Assembly: GCA_916048095.2 (NCBI GenBank)
Contig: OU696570.1
Span: 12,296,020-12,360,019, forward strand
Direction of reading: 5' to 3'
DNA from: Sacculina carcini
Taxonomy: Eukaryota; Arthropoda; Thecostraca; Sacculinidae
DNA length: 64,000 nt
A program made the translations under genes and the position numbers. This document shows, one piece after another, positions 21,909 through 37,443 of the stretch. The first letter of the stretch is position 1; every line of letters starts with the position of its first letter. The notes beneath the pieces were generated by a model. It was not told the origin of the DNA, did no database searches, and saw nothing but the letters and a program-made list of their open reading frames with translations.

Positions 21909-22320
21909 AACAACTAAGCCAATGAAACAATGCTACATCAGCCAATCGGCAAAATTAATAATTACACTATCAACTTAACCTACCTGACAACCCATTTATT
22001 ATTGCGTCTAGGAATATATATACCGAATTTAGATAAAACGAGAGAATTTAATATTATCTAGTGACCAACGCAGCATACACACGTTACAATTCTTCCACAT
22101 TCATAAATCGACCCACACACTTCAATTGTGAATTTGCAAGAACTATTATAATTAAATATTTTACAATAGTTTTCAAAGGCGATCGTTTGTGAAATGTAAT
22201 ATATTGGTCAAATATATGGCAAATACGATAGCGCATCATTTTTACCTAGCTCGCTAAATGGGCAATTGAAAATTTAGTGTTACTTCATCGGGAAATGTTC
22301 TGCATAGTAGTATCCATAGT
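21909..22320. other. Intergenic outside the duplication
   Basis: AT-rich sequence with no ORF or repeat recognised. Homology with the right-arm flank stops at about 22321. Confidence 0.5.
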
Positions 22321-22723
22321 ATCATGCATCCATTCTCGAGTTTCACCGTCTAGGCTCAAAGGAGAATGTGAATCGATTGCCGGCGCTATCTAAAAACCGC
22401 AATATGTAATTGTCCATCGCTTATTCCACGTATATGAACTAGGCGTTGGATTGAACATCAGAGCGTTTATAGTGGCCAAATCGCAGAGCATCTATAATTT
22501 CCACAAATCTGCTAACTCGCACCAGTGAAGCCTGGTATAACGGATAATATAATAACTATAATATATAATAGATAAATAAGAACATGGAAAAGCGTTGAAT
22601 GAGCCGTGTTCTCCTGTGGTCAAGAAGACGGTATGCATCAGATGAACGTTGTGAAGCATGGTACATCATAGTGTTACGTAAGCGAGCCACGTCCCAGTTC
22701 CGAAAACAATCAACATTTTCTCG

Positions 22724-22729
22724 TTTATT
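22724..22729 (-). promoter_or_regulatory. Poly(A) signal AATAAA, left tubulin
   Basis: The minus strand reads CCTGGAAATAAACGAG about 120 nt past the stop codon. The same hexamer in the same context lies at 34074-34079 for the right-arm gene. Confidence 0.75.
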
Positions 22730-22849
22730 TCCAGGGTCAAATATATACTAGAAACGATAGATCAAATATGCAAAACGAACAAAGTTCAATTACCTTTTAA
22801 TATGCCAAAGGGAAAATTTCAAAATTTATGTTCATTAGAAGGAAACACT

Positions 22850-26198
<3,349 letters not shown>

Positions 26199-26287
26199 CT
26201 TGGATGATTTATGACGGAACCGAGTAAAGCGGAAAACCGTCAATCAACCAACTGACACGAGTAACGGAAACGAGACTTGTTCACTGG

Positions 26288-26295
26288 CTTATATA
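26288..26295 (-). promoter_or_regulatory. TATA box, left tubulin
   Basis: TATATAAG on the minus strand about 90 nt before the ATG. The sister copy has TATATAAA at 32217-32224. The shared context AAAGCTTATATAA-CCAGTG supports a conserved core promoter. Confidence 0.75.
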
Positions 26296-26656
26296 AGCTT
26301 TGTAGAGATGGTACTACTTGGTGTACGCTCGCCTAGGTTTTGCAGCCACACCCATGACAAATATATGTGAAATTTAACTATAATCCTCTCCGTGCTTCTC
26401 AATTCTACTAAATTTTATGTTTTCTCACTAAATCATCCAAATTTAATTTATTTCGTATGAAATAACATTCATTTATGTTACATAATTCGAGGATGGCGAT
26501 ATGGATACTGAGTATTTCATGATGGCGCCGTGGACTGACGTGTTCTGATTGGTCCATTCGATTTGCCGGTGCTCCAACCGTCAACTACAGTGAAAGTAAA
26601 CGTCCATCTTGGTAACACATTTTCAGTGGCTTTCAAACTTGTATGTAGGTGCTCTC

Positions 26657-26784
26657 TGTGGTAATATGGTCCTGTGTCTTAGTCCATACTTGTAGTGCCC
26701 CCTAGCGTGGGATTATGTAACCAGGATGGACAGGGCGTTGAATACACGGTTGGTGCTCGTTGTCTCTTGTGTGTGTTTATTACA
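26657..26784 (+). repeat. R2 5' LTR
   Basis: TG...CA bounded, 128 bp, reads identical to 28551-28678. It is unusually short for a Ty3/gypsy LTR. Confidence 0.95.
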
Positions 26785-26900
26785 TGGCGCAGTCGGTAGG
26801 ACGTTAAGGTCAGTGTTAGAAATTTCCCTTTCAGTTAAAGACAATCTGGAGGTGTAAATACTGACTTAGTGAATATTGTCATTCCGAAATTGGACTAACA

Positions 26901-27123
26901 ATGGAAAAACAGATTGAAAAACTACTTGAGGTAGTTTCAATGCAAATGCAAGCGAGTTCTGAACGAGAAGCCCGTCAAACTCAAATAATGACGAGTTTAA
27001 TGGAGCAAATGATGAGAACCGAAACAAGAAATTCGTCTCAACATACAGTCGATGAGTCACGTACCACACCGAAATTGCCTTCATCCAATATTCCGGTTCC
27101 TATATTGCATAGCGGAGCATCGT
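26901..27123 (+). pseudogene. R2 gag N-terminus remnant
   Basis: Starts at a true ATG (MEKQIEKLLEVVSMQMQ) and forms a helical, coiled-coil-like 50-residue segment. It then breaks at the internal deletion near 27120 with a stop just after. Such short coiled starts are common in mag-type gag. No zinc knuckle remains. Confidence 0.6.
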
Positions 27124-28401
27124 GATAAACGTCGTGTTTCTTCTTCCCTGCAGCCATTTTGGTGTGTTCGGCACGATATGGCTGTGGATGATGATCTGAT
27201 TTTGTTAGGCCGACGACTTATAATCCCGAGAGCTTTACGGCGTGAAACGCTGCAGCGTCTTCATGATGGCCACCTGGGCGTAACGAAAACCACATTGAGA
27301 GCGAGACAAACGGTCTATTGGCCCGGCATCAATAATGACATCAAGAATATCACTGCCGCATGCGAAATGTGTCGAAAATATTCCAACAGCATACAACGAG
27401 AACAGTACATCGAAGCTGAGCAACCGTCACGAATCTTCCAGTATGTGTCTGTTGATTATTTCGAACATGCAGGCAGGATGTTTATGGTATATGTCGATCG
27501 TTTATCTAACTGGCCAGTGATTTACGGCTCAAAAGCATCGACGAAGAGCGACTCAAGGTCATTGATTCATTGTCTTCGCGAGATTTTCACGTATACCGGC
27601 GTTCCTGAGTATATGCGCAGCGATGGAGGACCTCAGTTTGTAGCTCATCGAACCAGAGACTTCCTGAGGCGATGGGGGGTACGCCACAACATCACCAGCC
27701 CTCATTATCCACAGGCTAATGGTCATGCTGAATCTGCAGTGAAGAGAGCAAAACGGCTCATACAGAAATGCACAGACCATGGCGACATGAACACAGACGA
27801 ATTTGCTCGTGGACTACTCGAACTGAGAAACGCCCCAGGAGTCGGCGGACGTTCACCTGCACAAATCGTATACGGCCATCCACTGCGCAGTACATTGCCA
27901 GCTCATCATCGGTCATTTGCTCCGGAATGGCAAGAAAAAGCAGACGAATGTGATAGGCGTGCTGTCAGTACTAGAGAGCGCGTTATCACCACATACAACC
28001 AAATATCCCGAGCATTAGCACCACTACGGCTTGGACAGAGGGTATACATACAGAATCGGTCCATCGGGAGATGGGATAGGGTTGGTGATGTGTCTGCTGT
28101 GGGTCGTCATCGTGCTTATGCGATCCGTCTTCCGAGCGGTCGAATTTGGTGGCGTAACCGCCGCCATCTGATGCCGGTTACTACCGCGAACCAGACATCG
28201 AAACCTGAACATACTCCGGACAACGGACACGACGAAGCCGACGGAAACGCTGACTGTGCCGGCGGCGGAAACGAAGCCAGCGCAGATTTCTACCATACAC
28301 CGTCACCTCCGCCAGATGTGCACCCGGCTGGTCCGCGGCGCAGCCAACGTGAACGTCGCCGACCAGCTTACCTAGATGACTACGTCACTGATGCGGTGTA
28401 A
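27124..28401 (+). CDS. R2 integrase (mag-like clade), open
   Basis: The open frame, joined to the gag remnant at the deletion, encodes integrase: H-H-C-C zinc domain (LHDGHLGV ... CEMCRKY), catalytic core with Asp in VSVDYFEHAG, Asp in RSDGGPQF and Glu in NGHAESAVKR, then a C-terminal basic and proline-rich tail ending at the stop at 28401. All three acidic catalytic residues are present. No initiator of its own is evident (first ATG 27178). It would join cDNA ends to the target if expressed as part of a polyprotein. Confidence 0.85.
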   Translation, partial: DKRRVSSSLQPFWCVRHDMAVDDDLILLGRRLIIPRALRRETLQRLHDGHLGVTKTTLRARQTVYWPGINNDIKNITAACEMCRKYSNSIQREQYIEAEQPSRIFQYVSVDYFEHAGRMFMVYVDRLSNWPVIYGSKASTKSDSRSLIHCLREIFTYTGVPEYMRSDGGPQFVAHRTRDFLRRWGVRHNITSPHYPQANGHAESAVKRAKRLIQKCTDHGDMNTDEFARGLLELRNAPGVGGRSPAQIVYGHPLRSTLPAHHRSFAPEWQEKADECDRRAVSTRERVITTYNQISRALAPLRLGQRVYIQNRSIGRWDRVGDVSAVGRHRAYAIRLPSGRIWWRNRRHLMPVTTANQTSKPEHTPDNGHDEADGNADCAGGGNEASADFYHTPSPPPDVHPAGPRRSQRERRRPAYLDDYVTDAV

Positions 28402-28550
28402 CATTTCAGTCTTATGTTCACATGTTATATATAAGTGATTCAACTATTAACCGCGATTGTTGTTGTAAAGTATTATTTCTTCTCTACGTATGATCCAACA
28501 ATTTCATTGTTTATCTTACAATAGATAGTGTGTGTAATCTTGGAGAGGAG

Positions 28551-28678
28551 TGTGGTAATATGGTCCTGTGTCTTAGTCCATACTTGTAGTGCCCCCTAGC
28601 GTGGGATTATGTAACCAGGATGGACAGGGCGTTGAATACACGGTTGGTGCTCGTTGTCTCTTGTGTGTGTTTATTACA
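28551..28678 (+). repeat. R2 3' LTR
   Basis: 128 bp, reads identical to the 5' LTR, followed by the target duplication CTCTC. Confidence 0.95.
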
Positions 28679-28794
28679 CTCTCTTCTTACTTTTGTCTTT
28701 GTAACAAATTGTCGTGGGTGTTTTTGTACCTTTGTGCACACGCATGTGTATATACATATACGCTATTACCGCTATTTCTCGGATTAGATCATAT

Positions 28795-29666
28795 ATTATT
28801 ATTTTGTTTTTTGATTACCTCTATTCTGAATCCCTCCCACCACTCCTCCTCCCCAAGTTTATATCCGACTCTCTCTCCCTGATCAATGATCAGATCTTCC
28901 CTTTGCGCTTGCATCACTTTCGCTCTAGATCTCCTCCTCCTCCCTGGTGGTCGTCCGATCTATCCCGCTTGCGTTCAGAATGCAGAGCCCGTGAGCGTTC
29001 TTGGCGGCGCTTTCGCTCTTCTTCATCATGGTTCTCTTTCTGTAGTGCCCGCAAATCTTTTTTCTCTATGGTTGCTTTGTTAGAATCTAATTTCTATCGT
29101 TCACAATTACGCCAACTCCAATCATCTCGCTCACGATGGATGACTCTGAAATATATTTCTAGTCGCTCTTTTAAGTCATCTTGCTCAATATCTGCCAGTG
29201 AATTCGCCTCATTTTTCTCTTCTAAAATTTCATCCTTGCAATCCAAATTACCCACTAGCACTTTTCCTCTCCAATTTCCTCCTTGCCTTAGCACTGTTTT
29301 CTCTTTTTCCTCGATTGCTCCGTCTACCAGAGCACGTTTTCTTACCAAACGTCAGAGGTCTAAATGTCCCATTGACCCCATACAATTTTCTGCTCTCTCT
29401 GATGCTATTATACCCCTTACTCCACTTTTCACATATATGGTTAACCCTTCTTTCCTTCACGGTTCATTCTTAGCTTCCAAACATGCTACTATAATGCCGA
29501 TACTCAAAAAATCCAATCTTGATCCCTCTCTTACATGCAACTATCGTCCAATTTCTATTCTATCTCTGTCCTCCAAGCTTCTAGAATCTGCCATCCTTGC
29601 TCAATTACGGCCTATCATCTTGCCTGTTCTCGATCCTTAAAAATCTGATTTTGTATCTCAGCACTC
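28795..29666 (+). pseudogene. CR1/L2-like LINE fragment (upstream of and into RT)
   Basis: The translated stretch from about 28830 shows a basic linker (PPPPWWSSDLSRLRSECRAR) typical of the region between endonuclease and RT. It then shows RT motifs KHATIMPILKKSNLDPSLTC and NYRPISILSLSSKLLESAI, ending at a stop at 29638. Homology continues past the stop (KSDFVSQHS) until R3 interrupts at 29667. Same family as the intron LINE on the other strand. It sits exactly at the inner edge of the left arm. Confidence 0.75.
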
Positions 29667-30188
29667 TGTAGTCGAGAATGAGATATATTGAAGACACGTA
29701 TGGATCAACAAGACATTAATTATAAGACAACAATTATAAATGACACCAGAAAAATATGAGAATCACTAACACAACGCACACAGCAAATATCTCCAAGAAA
29801 AGTGCACACTACAACCAATTCGCAGCTTCCCAACACCACGCACAGCACACCAACGCACTCAAGCCCTCCAACACACTCACTGGTCCCGCCTCGCTCAGTC
29901 GTCATCAAAAATTCGCCCACTGCACTAACACACACACAGACAAACAAACGCCTGCTAAGCGCCCGCTGTCGCCATGGCAACGACACTAACTCAGGTTCAT
30001 CAGACGGGGCTCTCCCCGATCTCACACTCTGTCGCCGCCTTTCGATTAGTCATCCACTGGTGTAATAACATCGAACTATCCAATGACATCTCATGCTCGC
30101 AATTCATCAAGCAAACGATATACATGTATCTACTGCGACAGAATCGTCAGACACAGAACAAGTATCGATTAAATACAATAAAACTACA
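29667..30188 (-). repeat. R3 LTR (3')
   Basis: 522 bp; on the minus strand it begins TGTAGTTTTATTGTATTTAA and ends CTCGACTACA. Clearly homologous to the 523-bp R8 3' LTR at 59164-59686. Confidence 0.9.
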
Positions 30189-30210
30189 TCACCTCCTGAT
30201 CTCAAGATCA

Positions 30211-31310
30211 CTAAGTAGCGTACTCGCTCATCCATACCGGGGGCCTTCCCTCTCTGCCAGAACGCCGAGGGACCTGATCTTGATCACGTTGTGAGTCGTC
30301 TCCATCATCAGCAGGCTGGGACCTGTCCCGAAGTTCACCGTCAGTCTCCGTCTCCACCACCACAGGCCGAATGTCCATAACATGACGGGGCATACCGTCC
30401 ACTGATACATTGTTGCTCGAGTGCACGTCGGTGACAGTGCCAGCCGTCCACTGAGAAGTACACAGTCCGTCCGGTGGCTTGACCCACACCTCATCTCCAA
30501 TGCGAACCGAACATTCACCGACTTCGCCATCGTGCGGTATCTCACTACCCGGGTGTCGCCATTTGTAAGTGTGGACATTGCGATGAGGAATCGACTCCTG
30601 GTCCCAGCCAGCTCTCGGAGCCATGTTGTACCAAAATACAGCGGTTGTAGGCGGCACCTGTCCTCTCTCGGCAAGAGCTTTGACAGCACGATGGTGGCGC
30701 TCGACAATCCCGTTCCCACTAGGTCGATATGCCGCCCGGAAGAACGGTCTCACCTTCCATCGCTTCAGCAGTTGACGTACTTCTTGAGACCGGAAAACAC
30801 TACTATTATCCATCAGTAGTTCATGGGGAGGACCTCTCTCACGGAAGACTTCATCGAGAATTCTGCAAACATGCTCTGCTGTTTCGGAACGAATCTGACG
30901 CCAAAATGCAAAACGTCCTGGGCCACAGTCAATCATTGACAAGTATTTTTCGTGACGGTAGTGCGTGACATCAGTGGCCAATCTTCTCCACGGCTCGTCC
31001 ATGCTAAGATGTCCTGGCGTGTGTGTCGACGGAGCAGGATCAATGGATTGACACCTTTCACAGCTCCTGACAACGCGTCTGACACAGTGTCTGACACTCT
31101 CTAGACACAGTGGGGTCTACTTGTTGAGCCAAAAATAACGTGCGATCGACCCCTATATGATGCATTTCGTGCATATTCTTCACCTCACTCCAACTCGCCA
31201 TGCACACCTCACTGTTGTTGCGCATATTTTTGCCTCCTGATGTTGTGATTGGATGCCTCAACCAGCCTCTCGGAACTCGTGTCAATTCGTCAGATTTGTT
31301 GGAAGTTGTT
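30211..31310 (-). pseudogene. R3 integrase
   Basis: A 263-codon open frame (30211-31002) begins MDEPWRRLATDVTHYRHEKY and contains the catalytic core: Asp in ATDVTH, Asp in LMDNSSVF, Glu in NGIVERHHRA. It ends in the family tail RPPVWMSEYAT. Upstream (31058-31285), the zinc-binding part lies in another frame because of an indel near 31060. R3 keeps GGA where R8 has a TGA stop just before this block. Confidence 0.8.
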
Positions 31311-31697
31311 CAAGTGGCGTAGCCTACGCCAATTGAACGCGGCCACTGTGGTGCGCGTAGAAAGAGTTTGAGAGCGGCAGAATTTTGTGCACTTTCGACC
31401 AGTGGACAAAAGTGACCACCTCCCATTTGTGCTTGCTGTCATATTTCGGCAACTGATTTCTGTATGTAGATTCTGCGATTAATTCCATGTTTATTATAAT
31501 TGCAGCCACAGTAACTGCAGTTAATGTGTAAGTAACACATCGGCATGCAATAAGTCGACAAAGATCCGTGGGTGGATTTTAACCGACAGTTAGTGTGTTC
31601 TCTTCAGAATGGAATATTCTGAATGATTCTGTCGAACATTTCTCATAGTTCTGTGAGTGTTTGTAAAGTGTCACTGAAATATGAAGATCTAATCCGA
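31311..31697. other. Spacer of unknown origin
   Basis: Begins with a 7-bp palindrome (GGCGTAG, C, CTACGCC) at the R3 break. No ORF or repeat is recognised. It ends at the inner edge of the right arm. Confidence 0.4.
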
Positions 31698-32216
31698 ATA
31701 TGATCTAATCCGAGAAATAGCGGTAATAGCGTATATTTATATACACATGCGTGTGCACAAAGGTACAAAAACATCCACGAAAATTTGTTACAAAGAAGAT
31801 TGTTACAAGATTGTTACAAGATTGAAGATTGTTGAAGATTGTTACAAGTAAGAATAGAGCATCTGCGTATAAGTTTGAAAGCCACTGAAAATGTGTTACC
31901 AATATGGACGTTAACTTTCACTGTAGTTGACGGTTGGAACACCGGCAAATCGAATGGACCAATCAGAACACGTCATTCCACGGAGACATCAGGAAATACT
32001 CAGTATCCATATCACCATCCTCGAAGTATGAAACATAAATGAAAATTACTTCATACAAAATCAATTTAATTTGGTTTTTTGGGGTAAAAAAACATAAAAT
32101 TTGGTTGAATTGAGTAGCAAAGAGAGGATTATAGTTATATTTCACATATTTTTGACATGGGTGTGGCTGCAAAACCTTGGCGAGCGTACACGAAGTAGTA
32201 CCATCTCTACAAAGCT

Positions 32217-32224
32217 TATATAAA
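32217..32224 (+). promoter_or_regulatory. TATA box, right tubulin
   Basis: TATATAAA about 90 nt before the ATG at 32314, matching the left-copy box at 26288-26295. Confidence 0.75.
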
Positions 32225-32313
32225 CCAGTGAACAAGTCTGATCTCCATTATTCGTCTCAGTTGGTTAATCGGTGTTAGTCCGCTTTACTCGGTTCAGCCA
32301 TAAATCATCCAAG

Positions 32314-33953
<1,640 letters not shown>

Positions 33954-34073
33954 AGTGTTTCCTTCTAATGAACATAAATTTTGAATTTTTTTCTTTGGCA
34001 TATTAAAAGGTAATTGAACTTTGTTCGTTTTGCATATTTAATCTATCTTTTCTTGTATATATTTGACCCTGGA

Positions 34074-34079
34074 AATAAA
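34074..34079 (+). promoter_or_regulatory. Poly(A) signal AATAAA, right tubulin
   Basis: AATAAA in CCTGGAAATAAACGAG about 120 nt after the stop, conserved with the left copy. Confidence 0.75.
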
Positions 34080-34503
34080 CGAGAAAATGTTGATTGTTTT
34101 CGGAACTGGGACGTGGCTCGCTTACGTAACACTAGGAAGTACCATGCTTCACAACATTCATCTGATGCATACCGTCTTCTTGACCACAGGAGAACACGGC
34201 TCATTCAACGCTTTTTCATGTTCTTATTTATATATTATAGTTATTATTATATTATCTTTTATACCAGGCTGCACTGGTGCGAGTTTGCAGAATTGTGGCA
34301 ATTATAGATGCTCGGTGCGATTTGGCCACGATAAACGCTCTGATGTTTAATCCAACGCCTAGTTCGTATACGTGGAATAAGCGATGGACAATTACATATT
34401 GCGGTTTTTAGATAGCGCCGGCAATCGATGCACATTCACAATTCAAATTATTCACATTCTCCTTGGAGCCTAGACGGTGAAACTCGAGAATGGATGCATG
34501 ACA

Positions 34504-34690
34504 CCCTAAAGTGAATTGCCGCAAGACGGGTCTCGTGTGCGCGCAGCCGTAGAGTTTTCTGTGCTGGCTGCGTGACTGCGAAAACCCGTGTGGCGGCCGG
34601 ACCTGCAGTGTGCCAGCCGGGGCCCCGCAAAATTACACGCGAATTCAGCCTTCTCTACTGCTGTGTTTAAATGCCTAATTATATATATAC
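34504..34690 (+). mobile_element. SINE body, copy 2 (headless)
   Basis: Shares with 2400-2585 the block GCCGCAAGACGGGTCTCGTG, then TGTGGCGGCCGGACCTGC and GCTGTGTTTAAATGC. The tRNA-like head is absent. It starts exactly where right-arm homology stops. Confidence 0.65.
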
Positions 34691-35199
34691 TGGCATTAAA
34701 CCCGCCCGTTGTGCGGAACAATTCATAAAAATATTGCAAATTAAAAAATAAATAAGGCAAACTCATAGAAATCTTATTCAATTGAAAAGTGTAAATTTCA
34801 TAATTTTTAATTTTGTTTTGACAAAATATTTTCACCCGCCCGACTTGCGGAATATTTCAGAACTCGACCACCATCCGTTCTGGATCTTGAAAACAAATCC
34901 ATTAGTTTTGTATATGAATTCATTCTACACGGTGAAATTGAACGTTTTATTGCTGCCCGCGGGACATTTTTATTTCATAACAATGAGCCATCGCTTCGTT
35001 TGCGTTTGAAGCCCCTGATCTATACCGTTGAACCCGCGCAATTATGTTGTAGGCGCCATATCACACCTTTTTGCTATTATATTATTGTGAACTTGATTGT
35101 GCCGATTGTTTATTATTCAATCATAATGTGACTTTAATATTAACCATATTGCTTCGCGTGTTAATTCGTGTGATTGACTCATGTGATATGTGTCGTGTA
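34691..35199. other. Intergenic, short repeat relic
   Basis: ACCCGCCCGTTGTGCGGAAC at about 34700 resembles ACCCGCCCGTCGTGCTGAAC at about 60003 and ACCCGCCCGACTTGCGGAAT at 34842, so fragments of one repeat family are present. No gene. Confidence 0.4.
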
Positions 35200-35377
35200 T
35201 CGTCGTGTTAGATTGCATGTGTGTGTGCTGCATTGGTCGTATTGATAGTGTGTGTTTTCATTGTAATTGTATATGGTCGCTGTCGCACATTATGTGTATA
35301 TGAGCGTTGTGTATATGAGCGTATTGTATTGTGTATATGAGTGTATATGAGCGTTGTGTGTATGTGTATTATGTGTA
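35200..35377 (-). repeat. Leader fragment of a CsRn1-type element, left part
   Basis: The minus strand contains CGCTCATATACACATAATGTGCGACAGCG, matching a plus-strand leader at 45968-46000 and continuing the minus-strand leader at 45344-45419. R4 inserted into this leader and split it, leaving GTGTA duplicated on both sides. Confidence 0.6.
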
Positions 35378-35542
35378 TGTAAAAGACGCACGAGCACAAC
35401 GCAAAAACACTTTATTCAGACACAACGACCACACACAACGACAACCTACAACCAACTCACACGACATTACACTCACACGACATTACACACCAGCAACGAA
35501 CCATGAGTCATCACCGATCACACTTGCAAGGACAGGACATAC
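35378..35542 (-). repeat. R4 3' LTR, distal part (split by R5)
   Basis: Matches 45038-45202. Its continuation is at 41006-41146, on the other side of R5. Confidence 0.92.
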
Positions 35543-35848
35543 TGTGGGGCTTGTGTCCTTAAGGCCGATAATAGCTTTCTCGCTTCACCACCAGATGGCG
35601 CGCAGATATAACAAAATGTTCATATGTGTAAAATGGCCGAGCATATCATTATGTTCCGACATTGTTTGATGACACTACGTATTCTGCATTGCGACACAGT
35701 TTGTGGGATTTGAGCTTATATAATAATTCATTTGTATTTGGTGCTCGTACTAAATATTGTTGTAGATTATCTAACAATAGACCCGCTAACCTGTGCAGAA
35801 ATTACCCGTATATGACCTGCGTTGACGCCAATACATATCACACCTACA
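35543..35848 (+). repeat. R5 5' LTR
   Basis: 306 bp, reads identical to 40700-41005. TTATATAATAA at about 35718 is a TATA candidate. Confidence 0.95.
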
Positions 35849-35862
35849 TTGGTGACCCTTAC
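35849..35862 (+). promoter_or_regulatory. R5 primer-binding site
   Basis: TTGGTGACCCTTAC directly follows the LTR. TGGTGACCC complements a tRNA 3' end GGGTCACCA, the type used by CsRn1/Kabuki elements. R9 has the same TGGTGACCCC at 60905. Confidence 0.75.
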
Positions 35863-36624
35863 GAGAGCAGCCTTTACGGACTCACTACGTCGTAAGTAAG
35901 CCTTGCTTGCTTTCGGTGGCTGTCTGACCGTGACCTTTACGGCAAAACATATGGCCTTTTAGGCCTGTTACGGCGTCTTCTGGCGTTTGGTCCAACTTCT
36001 CGTATTGGAAACCGTGGTGCAGTGGCGCAGCCTTAATCGCCTCAAAGAGTGCCCATTCGGGTGCCTGGCTGTGACCTGGTGGTCTTAACGGACTAAATAC
36101 GGAGTGCGCTTGCGCAGTCTTGACCGCCAAACATACCACTGCATTCACAGTTGAACCAGGGTCTGACTCACGCGCACACTTCTGTGTCTGTTTTGTCAGT
36201 GCGCGTGGTCAAGTCGGTGGCACCCAAGTCGCTTCAAGTGACTTGCCACTCACCCAGACCCGGGCCGACCTCGGCGCAGCCATAACGGTTTCACACGGCG
36301 CTTGTGTGTCACACACACAACAGCGTGGCTGCGACTTGGTGATCTTAACGGGGCGTATATTCACTTATACGCTTATACGGCGTGCACTTGCACCTGGCAC
36401 GCTTGATCACCAGACATACCGAAACTGAGCCCTTGTGTTCACTGTCGATTAGCCAAAACATTTTCAGGCGCTTGACTCGTCAGTGTTCACATCTATCGGT
36501 GAATTTTCACTGGGTCTGCACACCGACTCCGGTCCGTGAACCTTGCAGTACCTGCAGTGGAATTTTCATTGATATCTGGTTCCTGTGACACAAGTTTCAC
36601 ATCACGACACTTTATTCAGTGAAA

Positions 36625-37443
36625 ATGGCTACTGCATCAGAGCCAACAAGTGACTCGTTTTCTTCTGCAGTCGCCCTGGGCCCACCGCCGATCTTCTACG
36701 AGGAAGACATCGGCATTTGGCTGTTGCAATTACAGCTATATTTCGCCAGAGGCTGCATCACAAGCCAGATCGCCAAATTTCAGATTGCTGCGTCCAAGAT
36801 ACCAGCTCACATCCTCAGAGACTACGCCGATCTTCTGCAATCATCGTCACCAAACATCTACGACAAGTTCGTGACAGCGTTGAAAACCCGTTCTGGAAGA
36901 ACTGCCGCAGCCGAACTCAATCAAATTTTGGCGAAACAACAACTCGGCGACAGACGTCCATCGCAGTTTCTTCGTCACCTGCAAGATGTGGCGTGCACCC
37001 ACGGAGGTGTCCGAGACAACAACGCAGAAATTGTGCGCCAAATATTTATGAACGCCATGCCAGACGACGTTCTTCCAATTCTCCAGTCGTTACCTCCTAC
37101 AACTCCACTGGAACAACTCGCTGAAACGTGTGACAGAATTCTGAGCCTCGCAAACAGCCGAAACAGTCACCCATATGTTCATGCTGTATCCGACGACAAT
37201 CGCATTCAACAACTGGAAGCGAAAATTGATCAGCTGTCAACGCAGCTGAACAAGCTGATGAAATCTTCAGGTCCATCAGGTCCGTCGCGTCGACGAAGCA
37301 GAACACGTTCTCCATCCAGCTCCCGCCGACAAAACCAGGATAACACTCGAAACGGCGACCGAAACAATCTTTGCTGGTACCATGCCAAATTCGGCAGCAA
37401 TGCGAACAAATGCGTAGCACCATGTCAGTTTTCGGAAAACTAG
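36625..37443 (+). CDS. R5 Gag (CHCC type)
   Basis: 272 residues from the ATG at 36625 to TAG at 37441-37443. The N-terminal half has the helical capsid-like region typical of CsRn1 elements (LGDRRPSQFLRHLQD near residue 115). A Ser/Arg-rich linker follows, then the unusual knuckle C-X2-H-X9-C-X3-C (CWYHAKFGSNANKCVAPC). That CHCC box is the diagnostic gag motif of the CsRn1 clade. It packages the element RNA. The pol frame overlaps its last 100 nt in the -1 frame. Confidence 0.92.
   Translation: MATASEPTSDSFSSAVALGPPPIFYEEDIGIWLLQLQLYFARGCITSQIAKFQIAASKIPAHILRDYADLLQSSSPNIYDKFVTALKTRSGRTAAAELNQILAKQQLGDRRPSQFLRHLQDVACTHGGVRDNNAEIVRQIFMNAMPDDVLPILQSLPPTTPLEQLAETCDRILSLANSRNSHPYVHAVSDDNRIQQLEAKIDQLSTQLNKLMKSSGPSGPSRRRSRTRSPSSSRRQNQDNTRNGDRNNLCWYHAKFGSNANKCVAPCQFSEN

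Larger units (their letters stand above)
26657..28678 (+). mobile_element. R2: 2.0-kb LTR retrotransposon keeping only integrase
   Basis: Two 128-bp LTRs (26657-26784 and 28551-28678) read as identical, begin TGTGGTAA and end TTATTACA, and are flanked by a 5-bp target duplication CTCTC (26652-26656, 28679-28683). A candidate primer-binding site TGGCGCAGTCGGTAGG follows the left LTR and a purine tract GGAGAGGAG precedes the right one. Between them lie the start of gag and a full integrase; the rest of gag, protease, RT and RNase H are missing. The right duplication arm lacks the element, giving an empty site near GCTCTATTCTTAC (about 31855). Confidence 0.95.
29667..31310 (-). mobile_element. 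R3: truncated R8-family LTR element
   Basis: Minus-strand copy carrying one LTR (29667-30188), a purine tract AGATCAGGAGGTGA and the integrase end of pol. It stops abruptly near 31310 within the RNase H-integrase linker, where similarity to R8 (about 58110) ends. It is inserted into the LINE at 29667. Its far end is lost, so no target duplication can be checked. Confidence 0.85.

Noticed and set aside
27124..28401. R2 integrase as a domesticated host gene (Gin-1-like)
   Set aside because: It lies between LTRs that read as identical, with a target duplication and an empty paralogous site, so it is a recent insertion, not a host gene.
35662..35895. Open frames inside the R5 LTRs (identical at 40819-41049)
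   Set aside because: They cross the LTR boundary and encode nothing recognisable; LTRs are regulatory.
37425..37443. GGAAAAC before the R5 gag stop as a canonical -1 slippery site
   Set aside because: It does not fit X XXY YYZ in the gag frame (GAA in the P site), so I only note it as an open question.
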